Assembly: GCA_946800325.1 (NCBI GenBank)
Contig: OX326961.1
Coordinates: 16,490,215-16,554,214 of the forward strand
Direction of reading: 5' to 3'
Origin: Luzula sylvatica
Lineage: Eukaryota; Streptophyta; Magnoliopsida; Poales; Juncaceae
DNA: 64,000 bases
The translations under genes and the position numbers were made by a program. Positions within the stretch are counted from its first letter, which is position 1, and each line of letters begins with the position of its first letter. Under the pieces are notes generated by a model. That model had not been told where the DNA came from and made no database searches. It worked only from the letters and a program-made list of their open reading frames with translations. This document shows positions 43,801 to 56,682 of this stretch, one piece after another.

Positions 43801-46800
43801 GTTTTTCGATTCAAAACAAGATTTTAACGCTTTGAGGAGTTCAAATAACGTGTTTTTAGATCATTTGTATCGTATCTTTTACTACATAACTTTTCACCAA
43901 ATTTCACAAACACTAAGTAAGTTTGTTTTTCGATTCAAAACAAGATTTTAACGCTTTGAGGAGTTCAAATAACGTATTTTTAGATCATTTGTATCGTATC
44001 TTTTACTACATAACTTTTCACCAAATTTCACAAACACTAAGTAAGTTTGTTTTTCGATTCAAAACAAGATTTTAACGCTTTGAGGAGTTCAAATAACGTG
44101 TTTTTAGATCATTTGTATCGTATCTTTTACTACATAACTTTTCACCAAATTTCACAAACACTAAGTAAGTTTGTTTTTCGATTCAAAACAAGATTTTAAC
44201 GCTTTGAGGAGTTCAAATAACTTTTGTTTAGATCATTTGTATCGTATCTCTACATAACTTTTCATCAAATTTCACAAACACTAAGAAAGTTTGTTTTTCG
44301 ATTCAAAACAAGATTTTAACGCTTTGAGGAGTTCAAATAACGTGTTTTTAGATCATTTGTATCGTATCTTTTACTACATAACTTTTCACCAAATTTCACA
44401 AACACTAAGTAAGTTTGTTTTTCGATTCAAAACAAGATTTTAACGCTTTGAGGAGTTCAAATAACTTGTTTTTAGATCATTTTGTATCGTATCTTTTACT
44501 ACATAACTTTTCACCAAATTTCACAAACAATAAGAAAGTTTGTTTTTCGATTCAAAACATGATTTTAACGCTTTGAGGAGTTCAAATAACGTGTTTTTAG
44601 ATCATTTGTATCGTATCTTTTACTACATAACTTTTCACCAAATTTCACAAACACTAAGTAAGTATGTTTTTCGATTCAAAACAAGATTTTAACGATTTGA
44701 GGAGTTCAAATAACTTGTTTTTAGATCATTTTGTATTGTATCTTTTACTACATAACTTTTCACCAAATTTCACAAACACTAAGTAAGTTTGTTTTTCGAT
44801 TCAAAACAAGATTTTAACGCTTTGAGGAGTTCAAATAACGTGTTTTTAGATCATTTGTATCGTATCTTTTACTACATAACTTTTCACCAAATTTCACAAA
44901 CACTAAGTAAGTTTGTTTTTCGATTCAAAACAAGATTTTAACGCTTTGAGGAGTTCAAATAACTTTTGTTTAGATCATTTGTATCGTATCTTTTACTACA
45001 TAACTTTTCACCAAATTTCACAAACACTAAGTAAGTTTGTTTTTCGATTCAAAACAAGATTTTAACGCTTTGAGGAGTTCAAATAACTTGTGTTTAGATC
45101 ATTTGTATCGTATCTTTTACTACATAACTTTTCATCAAATTTCACAAACACTAAGAAAGTTTGTTTTTCGATTCAAAACAAGATTTTAACGCTTTGAGGA
45201 GTTCAAATAACGTGTTTTTAGATCATTTGTATCATATCTTTTACTACATAACTTTTCACCAAATTTCACAAACACTAAGAAAGTTTGTTTTTCGATTCAA
45301 AACAAGATTTTAACGCTTTGAGGAGTTCAAATAACTTGTTTTTAGATCATTTGTATCATATCTTTTACTACATAACTTTTCACCAAATTTCACAAACACT
45401 AAGAAAGTTTGTTTTTCGATTCAAAACAAGATTTTAACGCTTTCAGGAGTTCAAATAACGTGTTTTTAGATCATTTGTATCGTATCTTTTAGTACATAAA
45501 TTTTCCCCAAATTTCACAAACACTAAGTAAGTTTGTTTTTCGATTCAAAACAAGATTTTAACGCTTTGAGGAGTTCAAATAACTTGTGTTTAGATCATTT
45601 GTATCGTATCTTTTACTACATAACTTTTCACCAAATTTCACAAACACTAAGAAAGTTTGTTTTTCGATTCAAAACAAGATTTTAACGCTTTGAGGAGCTC
45701 AAATAACGTGTTTTTAGATCATTTGTATCATATCTTTTACTACATAACTTTTCACCAAATTTCACAAACACTAAGAAAGTTTGTTTTTCGATTCAAAACA
45801 AGATTTTAATGCTTTGAGGAGTTCAAATAACTTGTTTTTAGATCATTTGTATCATATCTTTTACTACATAACTTTTCACCAAATTTCACAAACACTAAGA
45901 AAGTTTGTTTTTCGATTCAAAACAAGATTTTAACGCTTTCAGGAGTTCAAATAACGTGTTTTTAGATCATTTGTATCGTATCTTTTAGTACATAAATTTT
46001 CACCAAATTTCACAAACACTAAGTAAGTTTGTTTTTCGATTCAAAACAAGATTTTAACGCTTTGAGGAGTTCAAATAACTTGTTTTTAGATCATTTGTAT
46101 CGTATCTTTTACTACATAACTTTCCACCAAATTTCACAAACACTAGGAAAGTTTGTTTTTCGATTCAAAACAAGATTTTAACGCTTTGAGGAGTTCAAAT
46201 AACGTGTTTTTAGATCATTTGTATCATATCTTTTACTACATAACTTTTCACCAAATGTCATAAACACTAAGAAAGTTTGTTTTTCGATTCAAAACAAGAT
46301 TTTGACACTTTCAGGAGTTCAAATAACGTGTTTTTAGATCATTTGTATCGTATCTTTTACTACATAACTTTTCACCAAATTTCACAAACACTAAGTAAGT
46401 TTGTTTTTCGATTCAAAACAAGATTTTAACGCTTTGAGGAGTTCAAATAACTTGTTTTTAGATCATTTTGTATCGTATCTTTTACTACATAACTTTTCAC
46501 CAAATTTCACAAACAATAAGAAAGTTTGTTTTTCGATTCAAAACATGATTTTAACGCTTTGAGGAGTTCAAATAACGTGTTTTTAGATCATTTGTATCGT
46601 ATCTTTTACTACATAACTTTTCACCAAATTTCACAAACACTAAGTAAGTATGTTTTTCGATTCAAAACAAGATTTTAACGATTTGAGGAGTTCAAATAAC
46701 TTGTTTTTAGATCATTTTGTATTGTATCTTTTACTACATAACTTTTCACCAAATTTCACAAACAATAAGAAAGTTTGTTTTTCGATTCAAAACATGATTT

Positions 46801-49800
46801 TAACGCTTTGAGGAGTTCAAATAACGTATTTTTAGATCATTTGTATCGTATCTTTTACTACATAACTTTTCACCAAATTTCACAAACACTAAGTAAGTTT
46901 GTTTTTCGATTCAAAACAAGATTTTAACGCTTTGAGGAGTTCAAATAACTTGTGTTTAGATCATTTGTATCGTATCTTTTACTACATAACTTTTCATCAA
47001 ATTTCACAAACACTAAGAAAGTTTGTTTTTCGATTCAAAACAAGATTTTAACGCTTTGAGGAGTTCAATTAACGTGTTTTTAGATCATTTGTATCCTATC
47101 TTTTACTACATAACTTTTCACCAAATTTCACAAACACTAAGAAAGTTTGTTTTTCGATTCAAAACAAGAATTTAACGCTTTCAGGAGTTCAAATAACGTG
47201 TTTTTAGATCATTTGTATCGTATCTTTTAGTACATAACTTTTCACCAAATTTCACAAACACTAAGTAAGTTTGTTTTTCGATTCAAAACAAGATTTTAAC
47301 GCTTTGAGGAGTTCAAATAACTTGTGTTTGGATCATTTGTATCGTATCTTTTACTACATAACTTTTCACCAAATTTCACATACACTAAGAAAGTTTGTTT
47401 TTCGATTCAAAACAAGATTTTAACGCTTTGAGGAGTTCAAATAACGTGTTTTTAGATCATTTGTATCATATCTTTTAATACATAACTTTTCACCAAATTT
47501 CACAAACACTAAGAAAGTTTGTTTTTCGATTCAAAACAAAATTTTAACGCTTTGAGGAGTTCAAATAACTTGTTTTTAGATCATTTGTATCGTATCTTTT
47601 AGTACATAAATTTTCACCAAATTTCACAAACACTAAGAAAGTTTGTTTTTCGATTCAAAACAAAATTTTAACGCTTGGAGGAGTTCAAATAACTTTTTTT
47701 TAGATCATTTGTATCGTATCTTTTACTGCATAACTTTTCACCAAATTTCACAAACACTAAGAAAGTTTGTTTTTCGATTCAAAACAAGATTTTAACGCTT
47801 TCAGGAGTTCAAATAACGTGTTTTTAGATCATTTGTATCGTATCTTTTACTACATAACTTTTCACCAAATTTCACAAACACTAAGTAAGTTTGTTTTTCG
47901 ATTCAAAACAAGATTTTAACGCTTTGAGGAGTTCAAATAACTTTTGTTTAGATCATTTGTATCGTATCTTTTACTACATAACTTTTCACCAAATTTCACA
48001 AACACTAAGAAAGTTTGTTTTTCGATTCAAAACAAGATTTTAACGCTTTCAGGAGTTCAAATAACGTGTTTTTAGATCATTTGTATCGTATCTTTTACTA
48101 CATAACTTTTCACCAAATTTCACAAACACTAAGTAAGTTTGTTTTTCGATTCAAAACAAGATTTTAACGCTTTGAGGAGTTCAAATAACTTTTGTTTAGA
48201 TCATTTGTATCGTATCTTTTACAACATAACTTTTCACCAAATTTCACAAACAATAAGAAAGTTTGTTTTTCGATTCAAAACATGATTTTAACGCTTTGAG
48301 GAGTTCAAATAACGTGTTTTTAGATCATTTGTATCGTATCTTTTACTACATAACTTTTCACCAAATTTCACAAACACTAAGTAAGTTTGTTTTTCGATTC
48401 AAAACAAGATTTTAACGCTTTGAGGAGTTCAAATAACTTTTGTTTAGATCATTTGTATCGTATCTTTTACTACATAACTTTTCACCAAATTTCACAAACA
48501 CTAAGAAAGTTTGTTTTTCGATTCAAAACAAGATTTTAACGCTTTGAGGAGTTCAAATAACGTGTTTTTAGATCATTTGTATCATATCTTTTACTACATA
48601 ACTTTTCACCAAATTTCACAAACACTAAGAAAGTTTGTTTTTCGATTCAAAACAAGATTTTAACGCTTTGAGGAGTTCAAATAACTTGTTTTTAGATCAT
48701 TTGTATAATATCTTTTACTACATAACTTTTCACCAAATTTCACAAACACTAAGAAAGTTTGTTTTTCGATTCAAAACAAGATTTTAACGCTTTGAGGAGT
48801 TCAAATAACTTGTGTTTAGATCATTTGTATCGTATCTTTTACTACATAAATTTTCACCAAATTTCACAAACACTAAGTAAGTTTGTTTTTCGATTCAAAA
48901 CAAGATTTTAACGCTTTGAGGAGTTCAAATAACGTATTTTTAGATCATTTGTATCGTATCTTTTACTACATAACTTTTCACCAAATTTCACAAACACTAA
49001 GTAAGTTTGTTTTTCGATTCAAAACAAGATTTTAACGCTTTGAGGAGTTCAAATAACTTGTGTTTAGATCATTTGTATCGTATCTTTTACTACATAACTT
49101 TTCATCAAATTTCACAAACACTAAGAAAGATTGTTTTTCGATTCAAAACAAGATTTTAACGCTTTGAGGAGTTCAAATAACGTGTTTTTAGATCATTTGT
49201 ATCATATCTTTTACTACATAACTTTTCACCAAATTTCACAAACACTAAGAAAGTTTGTTTTTCGATTCAAAACAAGATTTTAACGCTTTCAGGAGTTCAA
49301 ATAACGTGTTTTTAGATCATTTGTATCGTATCTTTTAGTACATAAATTTTCACCAAATTTCACAAACACTAAGTAAGTTTGTTTTTCGATTCAAAACAAG
49401 ATTTTAACGCTTTGAGGAGTTTAAATAACTTGTGTTTGGATCATTTGTATTGTATCTTTTACTACATAACTTTTCACCAAATTTCACAAACACTAAGAAA
49501 GTTTGTTTTTCGATTCAAAACAAGATTTTAACGCTTTGAGGAGTTCAAATAACGTGTTTTTAGATCATTTGTATCATATCTTTTACTACATAACTTTTCA
49601 CCAAATTTCACAAACACTAAGAAAGTTTGTTTTTCGATTCAATACAAAATTTTAACGCTTTGAGGAGTTCAAATAACTTGTTTTTAGATCATTTGTATCG
49701 TATCTTTTACTACATAACTTTTCACCAAATTTCACAAACACTAAGAAAGTTTGTTTTTCGATTCAAAACAAGATTTTAACGCTTTCAGGAGTTCAAATAA

Positions 49801-52800
49801 CGTGTTTTTAGATCATTTGTATCGTATCTTTTAGTACATAAATTTTCACCAAATTTCACAAACACTAAGAAAGTTTGTTTTTCGATTCAAAACAAGATTT
49901 TAACGCTTTGAGGAGTTCAAATAACATGTGTTTAGATCATTTTGTATCGTATCTTTTACTACATAACTTTTCACCAAATTTCACAAACAAGAAGAAAGTT
50001 TGTTTTTCGATTCAAAACATGATTTTAACGCTTTGAGGAGTTCAAATAACGTGTTTTTAGATCATTTGTATCGTATCTTTTACTACACAACTTTTCACCA
50101 AATTTCACAAACACTAAGTAAGTATGTTTTTCGATTCAAAACAAGATTTTAACGATTTGAGGAGTTCAAATAACTTGTTTTTAGATCATTTTGTATTGTA
50201 TCTTTTACAACATAACTTTTCACCAAATTTCACAAACAATAAGAAAGTTTGTTTTTCGATTCAAAACATGATTTTAACGCTTTGAGGAGTTCAAATAACG
50301 TGTTTTTAGATCATTTGTATCGTATCTTTTACTACATAACTTTTCACCAAATTTCACAAACACTAAGTAAGTTTGTTTTTCGATTCAAAACAAGATTTTA
50401 ACGCTTTGAGGAGTTCAAATAACTTGTGTTTAGATCATTTGTATCGTATCTTTTACTACATAACTTTTCATCAAATTTCACAAACACTAAGAAAGTTTGT
50501 TTTTCGATTCAAAACAAGATTTTAACGCTTTGAGGAGTTCAAATAACGTGTTTTTAGATCATTTGTATCATATCTTTTACTACATAACTTTTCACCAAAT
50601 TTCACAAACACTAAGAAAGTTTGTTTTTCGATTCAAAACAAGATTTTAACGCTTTGAGGAGTTCAAATAACTTGTTTTTAGATCATTTGTATCATATCTT
50701 TTACTACATAACTTTTCACCAAATTTCACAAACACTAAGAAAGTTTGTTTTTCGATTCAAAACAAGATTTTAACGCTTTCAGGAGTTCAAATAACGTGTT
50801 TTTAGATCATTTGTATCGTATCTTTTAGTACATAAATTTTCCCCAAATTTCACAAACACTAAGTAAGTTTGTTTTTCGATTCAAAACAAGATTTTAACGC
50901 TTTGAGGAGTTCAAATAACTTGTGTTTAGATCATTTGTATCGTATCTTTTACTACATAACTTTTCACCAAATTTCACAAACACTAAGAAAGTTTGTTTTT
51001 CGATTCAAAACAAGATTTTAACGCTTTGAGGAGCTCAAATAACGTGTTTTTAGATCATTTGTATCATATCTTTTACTACATAACTTTTCACCAAATTTCA
51101 CAAACACTAAGAAAGTTTGTTTTTCGATTCAAAACAAGATTTTAATGCTTTGAGGAGTTCAAATAACTTGTTTTTAGATCATTTGTATCATATCTTTTAC
51201 TACATAACTTTTCACCAAATTTCACAAACACTAAGAAAGTTTGTTTTTCGATTCAAAACAAGATTTTAACGCTTTCAGGAGTTCAAATAACGTGTTTTTA
51301 GATCATTTGTATCGTATCTTTTAGTACATAAATTTTCACCAAATTTCACAAACACTAAGTAAGTTTGTTTTTCGATTCAAAACAAGATTTTAACGCTTTG
51401 AGGAGTTCAAATAACTTGTTTTTAGATCATTTGTATCGTATCTTTTACTACATAACTTTCCACCAAATTTCGCAAACACTAGGAAAGTTTGTTTTTCGAA
51501 TCAAAACAAGATTTTAACGCTTTGAGGAGTTCAAATAACGTGTTTTTAGATCATTTGTATCATATCTTTTACTACATAACTTTTCACCAAATGTCATAAA
51601 CACTAAGAAAGTTTGTTTTTCGATTCAAAACAAGATTTTAACACTTTCAGGAGTTCAAATAACGTGTTTTTAGATCATTTGTATCGTATCTTTTACTACA
51701 TAACTTTTCACCAAATTTCACAAACACTAAGTAAGTTTGTTTTTCGATTCAAAACAAGATTTTAACGCTTTGAGGAGTTCAAATAACTTGTTTTTAGATC
51801 ATTTTGTATCGTATCTTTTACTACATAACTTTTCACCAAATTTCACAAACAATCAGAAAGTTTGTTTTTCGATTCAAAACATGATTTTAACGCTTTGAGG
51901 AGTTCAAATAACGTGTTTTTAGATCATTTGTATCGTATCTTTTACTACATAACTTTTCACCAAATTTCACAAACACTAAGTAAGTATGTTTTTCGATTCA
52001 AAACAAGATTTTAACGATTTGAGGAGTTCAAATAACTTGTTTTTAGATCATTTTGTATTGTATCTTTTACTACATAACTTTTCACCAAATTTCACAAACT
52101 ATAAGAAAGTTTGTTTTTCGATTCAAAACATGATTTTAACGCTTTGAGGAGTTCAAATAACGTATTTTTAGATCATTTGTATCGTATCTTTTACTACATA
52201 ACTTTTCACCAAATTTCACAAACACTAAGTAAGTTTGTTTTTCGATTCAAAACAAGATTTTAACGCTTTGAGGAGTTCAAATAACTTGTGTTTAGATCAT
52301 TTGTATCGTATCTTTTACTACATAACTTTTCATCAAATTTCACAAACACTAAGAAAGTTTGTTTTTCGATTCAAAACAAGATTTTAACGTTTGAGGAGTT
52401 CAATTAACGTGTTTTTAGATCATTTGTATCCTATCTTTTACTACATAACTTTTCACCAAATTTCACAACCACTAAGAAAGTTTGTTTTTCGATTCAAAAC
52501 AAGATTTTAACGCTTTCAGGAGTTCAAATAACGTGTTTTTAGATCATTTGTATCGTATCTTTTAGTACATAACTTTTCACCAAATTTCACAAACACTAAG
52601 TAAGTTTGTTTTTCGATTCAAAACAAGATTTTAACGCTTTGAGGAGTTCAAATAACTTGTGTTTGGATCATTTGTATCGTATCTTTTACTACATAACTTT
52701 TCACCAAATTTCACATACACTAAGAAAGTTTGTTTTTCGATTCAAAACAAGATTTTAACGCTTTGAGGAGTTCAAATAACGTGTTTTTAGATCATTTGTA

Positions 52801-53300
52801 TCATATCTTTTAATACATAACTTTTCACCAAATTTCACAAACACTAAGAAAGTTTGTTTTTCGATTCAAAACAAAATTTTAACGCTTTGAGGAGTTCAAA
52901 TAACTTGTTTTTAGATCATTTGTATCGTATCTTTTAGTACATAAATTTTCACCAAATTTCACAAACACTAAGAAAGTTTGTTTTTCGATTCAAAACAAAA
53001 TTTTAACGCTTGGAGGAGTTCAAATAACTTTTTTTTAGATCATTTGTATCGTATCTTTTACTGCATAACTTTTCACCAAATTTCACAAACACTAAGAAAG
53101 TTTGTTTTTCGATTCAAAACAAGATTTTAACGCTTTCAGGAGTTCAAATAACGTGTTTTTAGATCATTTGTATCGTATCTTTTAGTACATAAATTTTCAC
53201 CAAATTTCACAAACACTAAGAAAGTTTGTTTTTCGATTCAAAACAATATTTTAACGCTTTGAGGAGTTCAAATAATTTGTTTTTAGATCATTTTGTATCG
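37900..53300. repeat. Satellite, about 5.2-kb higher-order repeat domain
   Basis: The marker GCTTGGAGG, followed by a T8 run and CTGCATAAC, lies at 42465, 47673 and 53008. The marker AAATGTCATAAAC lies at 41045, 46253 and 51589. Both give steps of 5208 bp (42 monomers) and then 5335-5336 bp (43 monomers). Within the domain, the AACTTTTGTTTAG stretch at 38015 recurs at 48435, a step of 10420 bp or two units. A locally scrambled part near 43.8-45.1 kb includes a monomer with a 4-bp deletion at about 44249 (GTATCTCTACAT). Boundaries are approximate. Confidence 0.75.
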
Positions 53301-55407
53301 TATCTTTTACTACATAACTTTTCACCAAATTTCACAAACAACAAGAAAGTTTGTTTTTCGATTCAAAACATGATTTTAACGCTTTGAGGAGTTCAAATAA
53401 CGTGTTTTTAGATCATTTGTATCGTATCTTTTACTACATAACTTTTCACCAAATTTCACAAACACTAAGTAAGTTTGTTTTTCGATTCAAAACAAGATTT
53501 TAACGCTTTGAGGAGTTCAAATAACGTGTTTTTAGATCATTTGTATCCTATCTTTTACTACATAACTTTTCACCAAATTTCACAAACACTAAGAAAGTTT
53601 GTTATTCGATTCAAAACAAAATTTTAACGCTTTGAGGAGTTCAAATAACTTGTTTTTAGATCATTTGTATCGTATCTTTTACTACATAACTTTTCACCAA
53701 ATTTCACAAACACTAAGAAAGTTTGTTTTTCGATTCAAAACAAGATTTTAACGCTTTCAGGAGTTCAAATAACGTGTTTTTAGATCATTTGTATCGTATC
53801 TTTTAGTACATAAATTTTCACCAAATTTCACAAACACTAAGAAAGTTTGTTTTTTGATTCAAAACAAGATTTTAACGCTTTGAGGAGTTCAAATAACATG
53901 TGTTTAGATCATTTTGTATCGTATCTTTTACTACATAACTTTTCACCAAATTTCACAAACAAGAAGAAAGTTTGTTTTTCGATTCAAAACATGATTTTAA
54001 CGCTTTGAGGAGTTCAAATAACGTGTTTTTAGATCATTTGTATCGTATCTTTTACTACACAACTTTTCACCAAATTTCACAAACACTAAGTAAGTATGTT
54101 TTTCGATTCAAAACAAGATTTTAACGATTTGAGGAGTTCAAATAACTTGTTTTTAGGTCATTTTGTATTGTATCTTTTACTACATAACTTTTCACCAAAT
54201 TTCACAAACAATAAGAAAGTTTGTTTTTCGATTCAAAACATGATTTTAACGCTTTGAGGAGTTCAAATAACGTGTTTTTTGATCATTTGTATCGTATCTT
54301 TTACTACATAACTTTTCACCAAATTTCACAAACACTAAGTAAGTATGTTTTTCGATTCAAAACAAGATTTTAACGATTTGAGGAGTTCCAATAACTTGTT
54401 TTTAGATCATTTTGTATTGTATCTTTTACTACATAACTTTTCACCAAATTTCACAAACAATAAGAAAGTTTGTTTTTCGATTCAAAACATGATTTTAACG
54501 CTTTGAGGAGTTCAAATAACGTATTTTTGGATCATTTGTATCGTACCTTTTACTACATAACTTTTCACCAAATTTCACAAACACTAAGTAAGTTTGTTTT
54601 TCGATTCAAAACAAGATTTTAACGCTTTGAGGAGTTCAAATAACTTGTGTTTAGATCATTTGTATCGTATCTTTTACTACATAACTTTTCATCAAATTTC
54701 ACAAACACTAAGAAAGATTGTTTTTCGATTCAAAACAAGATTTTAACGCTTTGAGGAGTTCAAATAACGTGTTTTTAGATCATTTGTATCATATCTTTTA
54801 CTACATAACTTTTCACCAAATTTCACAAACACTAAGAAAGTTTGTTTTTCGATTCAAAACAAGATTTTAACGCTTTCAGGAGTTCAAATAACGTGTTTTT
54901 AGATCATTTGTATCGTATCTTTTAGTACATAAATTTTCACCAAATTTCACAAACACTAAGTAAGTTTGTTTTTCGATTCAAAACAAGATTTTAACGCTTT
55001 GAGGAGTTCAAATAATTTGTGTTTAGATCATTTGTATCGTATCTTTTACTACATAACTTTTCACCAAATTTCACAAACACTAAGAAAGTTTGTTTTTCGA
55101 TTCAAAACAAGATTTTAACGCTTTGAGGAGTTCAAATAACGTGTTTTTAGATCATTTGTATCATATCTTTTACTACATAACTTTTCACCAAATTTCACAA
55201 ACACTAAGAAAGTTTGTTTTTCGATACAAAACAAGATTTTAACGCTTTGAGGAGTTCAAATAAATTGTTTTTAGATCATTTGTATCATATCTTTTACTAC
55301 ATAACTTTTCACCAAATTTCACAAACACTAAGAAAGTTTGTTTTTCGATTCAAAACAAGATTTTAACGCTTTCAGGAGTTCAAATAACGTGTTTTTAGAT
55401 CATTTGT
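52500..55407. repeat. Satellite tail resembling 25.3-28.4 kb, cut by the LTR
   Basis: The variant series at 25.3-27.3 kb recurs here: GCTTGGAGG at 25821 and 53008, then the CAATATTTTAACG variant about 238 bp further on in both. The TTTTTTGATCATTTG and GAGTTCCAATAAC variants that mark the 3603-bp unit reappear at about 54.27-54.39 kb, and CGATACAAAAC at about 55.22 kb. So the retroelement landed in, or next to, a partial fourth copy of the 3603-bp type. The last monomer is cut after CATTTGT, at consensus position 72. Confidence 0.7.
55403..55407. other. Presumed left target-site duplication (TTTGT)
   Basis: TTTGT lies immediately left of the LTR terminus TGATGAG, and the satellite monomer would continue there with ATCGTATC. 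LTR retrotransposons of this group make 5-bp duplications, so TTTGT is the expected duplicate. Its partner lies beyond the right edge and cannot be checked. Confidence 0.6.
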
Positions 55408-55586
55408 TGATGAGCGGGTTTTTGTGGTGTAAAATATCGTTGTGGTAAAAACCCCGAACAATCAACAAAATTTGTAATCTAAGTTTGTACAGTGGCAAAT
55501 GTATAGATTCGTTCCACGGGGAGCAATTGCGTCAAAATTTGGATCAAAATGGATGAGAAATAACGAAGAAAATTCACAGAAGATAG

Positions 55587-55925
55587 TCCGTTACAACGTA
55601 AGTGGGTTCCGTTACAACGGACTTGAGTGAAATTTCTGCGCTAAGTGTGAGATGAACGTCCGTTACAACGGATGAAACTCCGTTATAACGCACTATACTT
55701 GTCCGTTATAACGAACAGTGGTTGCGTTGCAACGGATTGGTTAATCCGTTACAACGGACCCTTATGTCTGTTATAACGCACTTGTATTGAGCCTCTTGCG
55801 TGAAAATCCTCACTAGTCCGTTACAACGGACATGTATGTGCGTTACAACGGAAGTATAACCAACTGAATATTAAAGGACCAACCGTCCAGTCCGTTGTAA
55901 CGCAAATTGTGTCCGTTATAACGGA
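55587..55925. repeat. Palindrome array A: 12 copies of TCCGTTACAACGGA type
   Basis: Twelve 14-bp near-palindromes start at 55587, 55608, 55659, 55679, 55702, 55723, 55745, 55767, 55817, 55839, 55891 and 55912. The consensus is TSCGTTRYAACGSA. The steps are 21, 51, 20, 23, 21, 22, 22, 50, 22, 52 and 21 bp. Perfect copies hold two inverted YAACGG half-sites, the type I MYB-binding consensus, and two CpGs. The array lies downstream of the TATA box, so it would be in the transcribed R-U5 part. It is absent from the related solo LTR. The function is unknown. Confidence 0.9.
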
Positions 55926-56576
55926 AGTAGTTCTGGAATTAAGTTTGAGATTTGAATTGGGAGCAGTTTGATGGTTTGTTTTGGGATTGAATTAATGGAA
56001 ATTTGAACTAAGTTTAAGGCAGAAATTGAGAGCAAAAGATCAAGTAAAAGAACAAGTTTAGAACAAAGATTCAATTCAATTAACAAGGATTCATTCAAGC
56101 AAACAAAGGATTCAAACAAGAACAAGATTTACACAAATCCAAGTAATTTTATGCTACAAGAAATGCAAGAAAGGAAGGAAAACACCTAGAGAGATGAAGA
56201 GAGCTCCGAGTCTCGTCTTGAGTGCCTTCCTTGTTGTTCGAGTTGCTAGAGAGCTAGTCAATGCGCCCAACAATTTCCTTTCGTACCGATCCACCCATCA
56301 ATAGAAGTGAGCTTCGTACCGGTTGGGTGAGCTCAAGATGTGCAAAGGTTGATTGAAAAGAAGCTTCCAACCAATCACGCCGAGAAAGCTCGACTCTTCG
56401 CTTGTGAAAGTTCGAATGAAATAAGTTTCACCCTAATTCCACACTTTTCCTTAGTCGAAGTGTAAACCGATTCACCGAATGAAGTGAGCTTCTATTCGGT
56501 GACCGATCTTAGAAAAATTATCGTTCGTAGTTGCAATTCTTGCGCGTTCTTGAAAGTTTCTTGGACTTGCTTAAAC

Positions 56577-56578
<2 letters not shown>

Positions 56579-56638
<60 letters not shown>
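56579..56638. repeat. (GA)30 microsatellite in the LTR leader
   Basis: There are sixty bases of pure GA on the plus strand, so CT on the element's sense strand. The tract starts about 45 bp downstream of the TATA box. The solo LTR has an imperfect purine tract at the matching place (60651-60687), so a pyrimidine-rich leader near the transcription start appears to be an old feature of both families. Confidence 0.98.
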
Positions 56639-56641
<3 letters not shown>

Positions 56642-56682
56642 GACGTAAAAAGAGCGTACCAAACTCGTGGCCCTTGTGGTCA

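Larger units (their letters stand above)
1..55407. repeat. 124-bp satellite DNA array
   Basis: This is a continuous head-to-tail tandem array of about 447 monomers. The monomer length was found by aligning the recurring block CGATTCAAAACAAG, which restarts about every 124 bases (CAAAAC at 1, 125, 249, 372, 497). The consensus is 124 bp and about 28% GC. Landmarks in order are GTTTGTTTTTCGATTC, TTTTAACGCTTTGAGGAG, TTTTTAGATCATTTGTATC, CTACATAACTTTTCACC and TTTCACAAACACTAAG. Common length variants are a 123-bp form that has lost a T (AAGATTTAACG) and a 125-bp form with an extra T (ATCATTTTGTATC). No foreign sequence interrupts the array before 55408. I do not recognise the family. An array of this length that contains an Athila-type insertion is typical of (peri)centromeric heterochromatin, but that location is inferred. 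No gene lies inside. Confidence 0.97.

Noticed and set aside
1..55407. CRISPR-like regular repeat array
   Set aside because: There are no unique spacers: the whole 124-bp unit repeats, and the context is a plant genome.
1..55407. CENP-B-box-like motif or telomere repeat in the satellite
   Set aside because: No stretch of the monomer matches the CENP-B box core, and there are no TTTAGGG-type runs.
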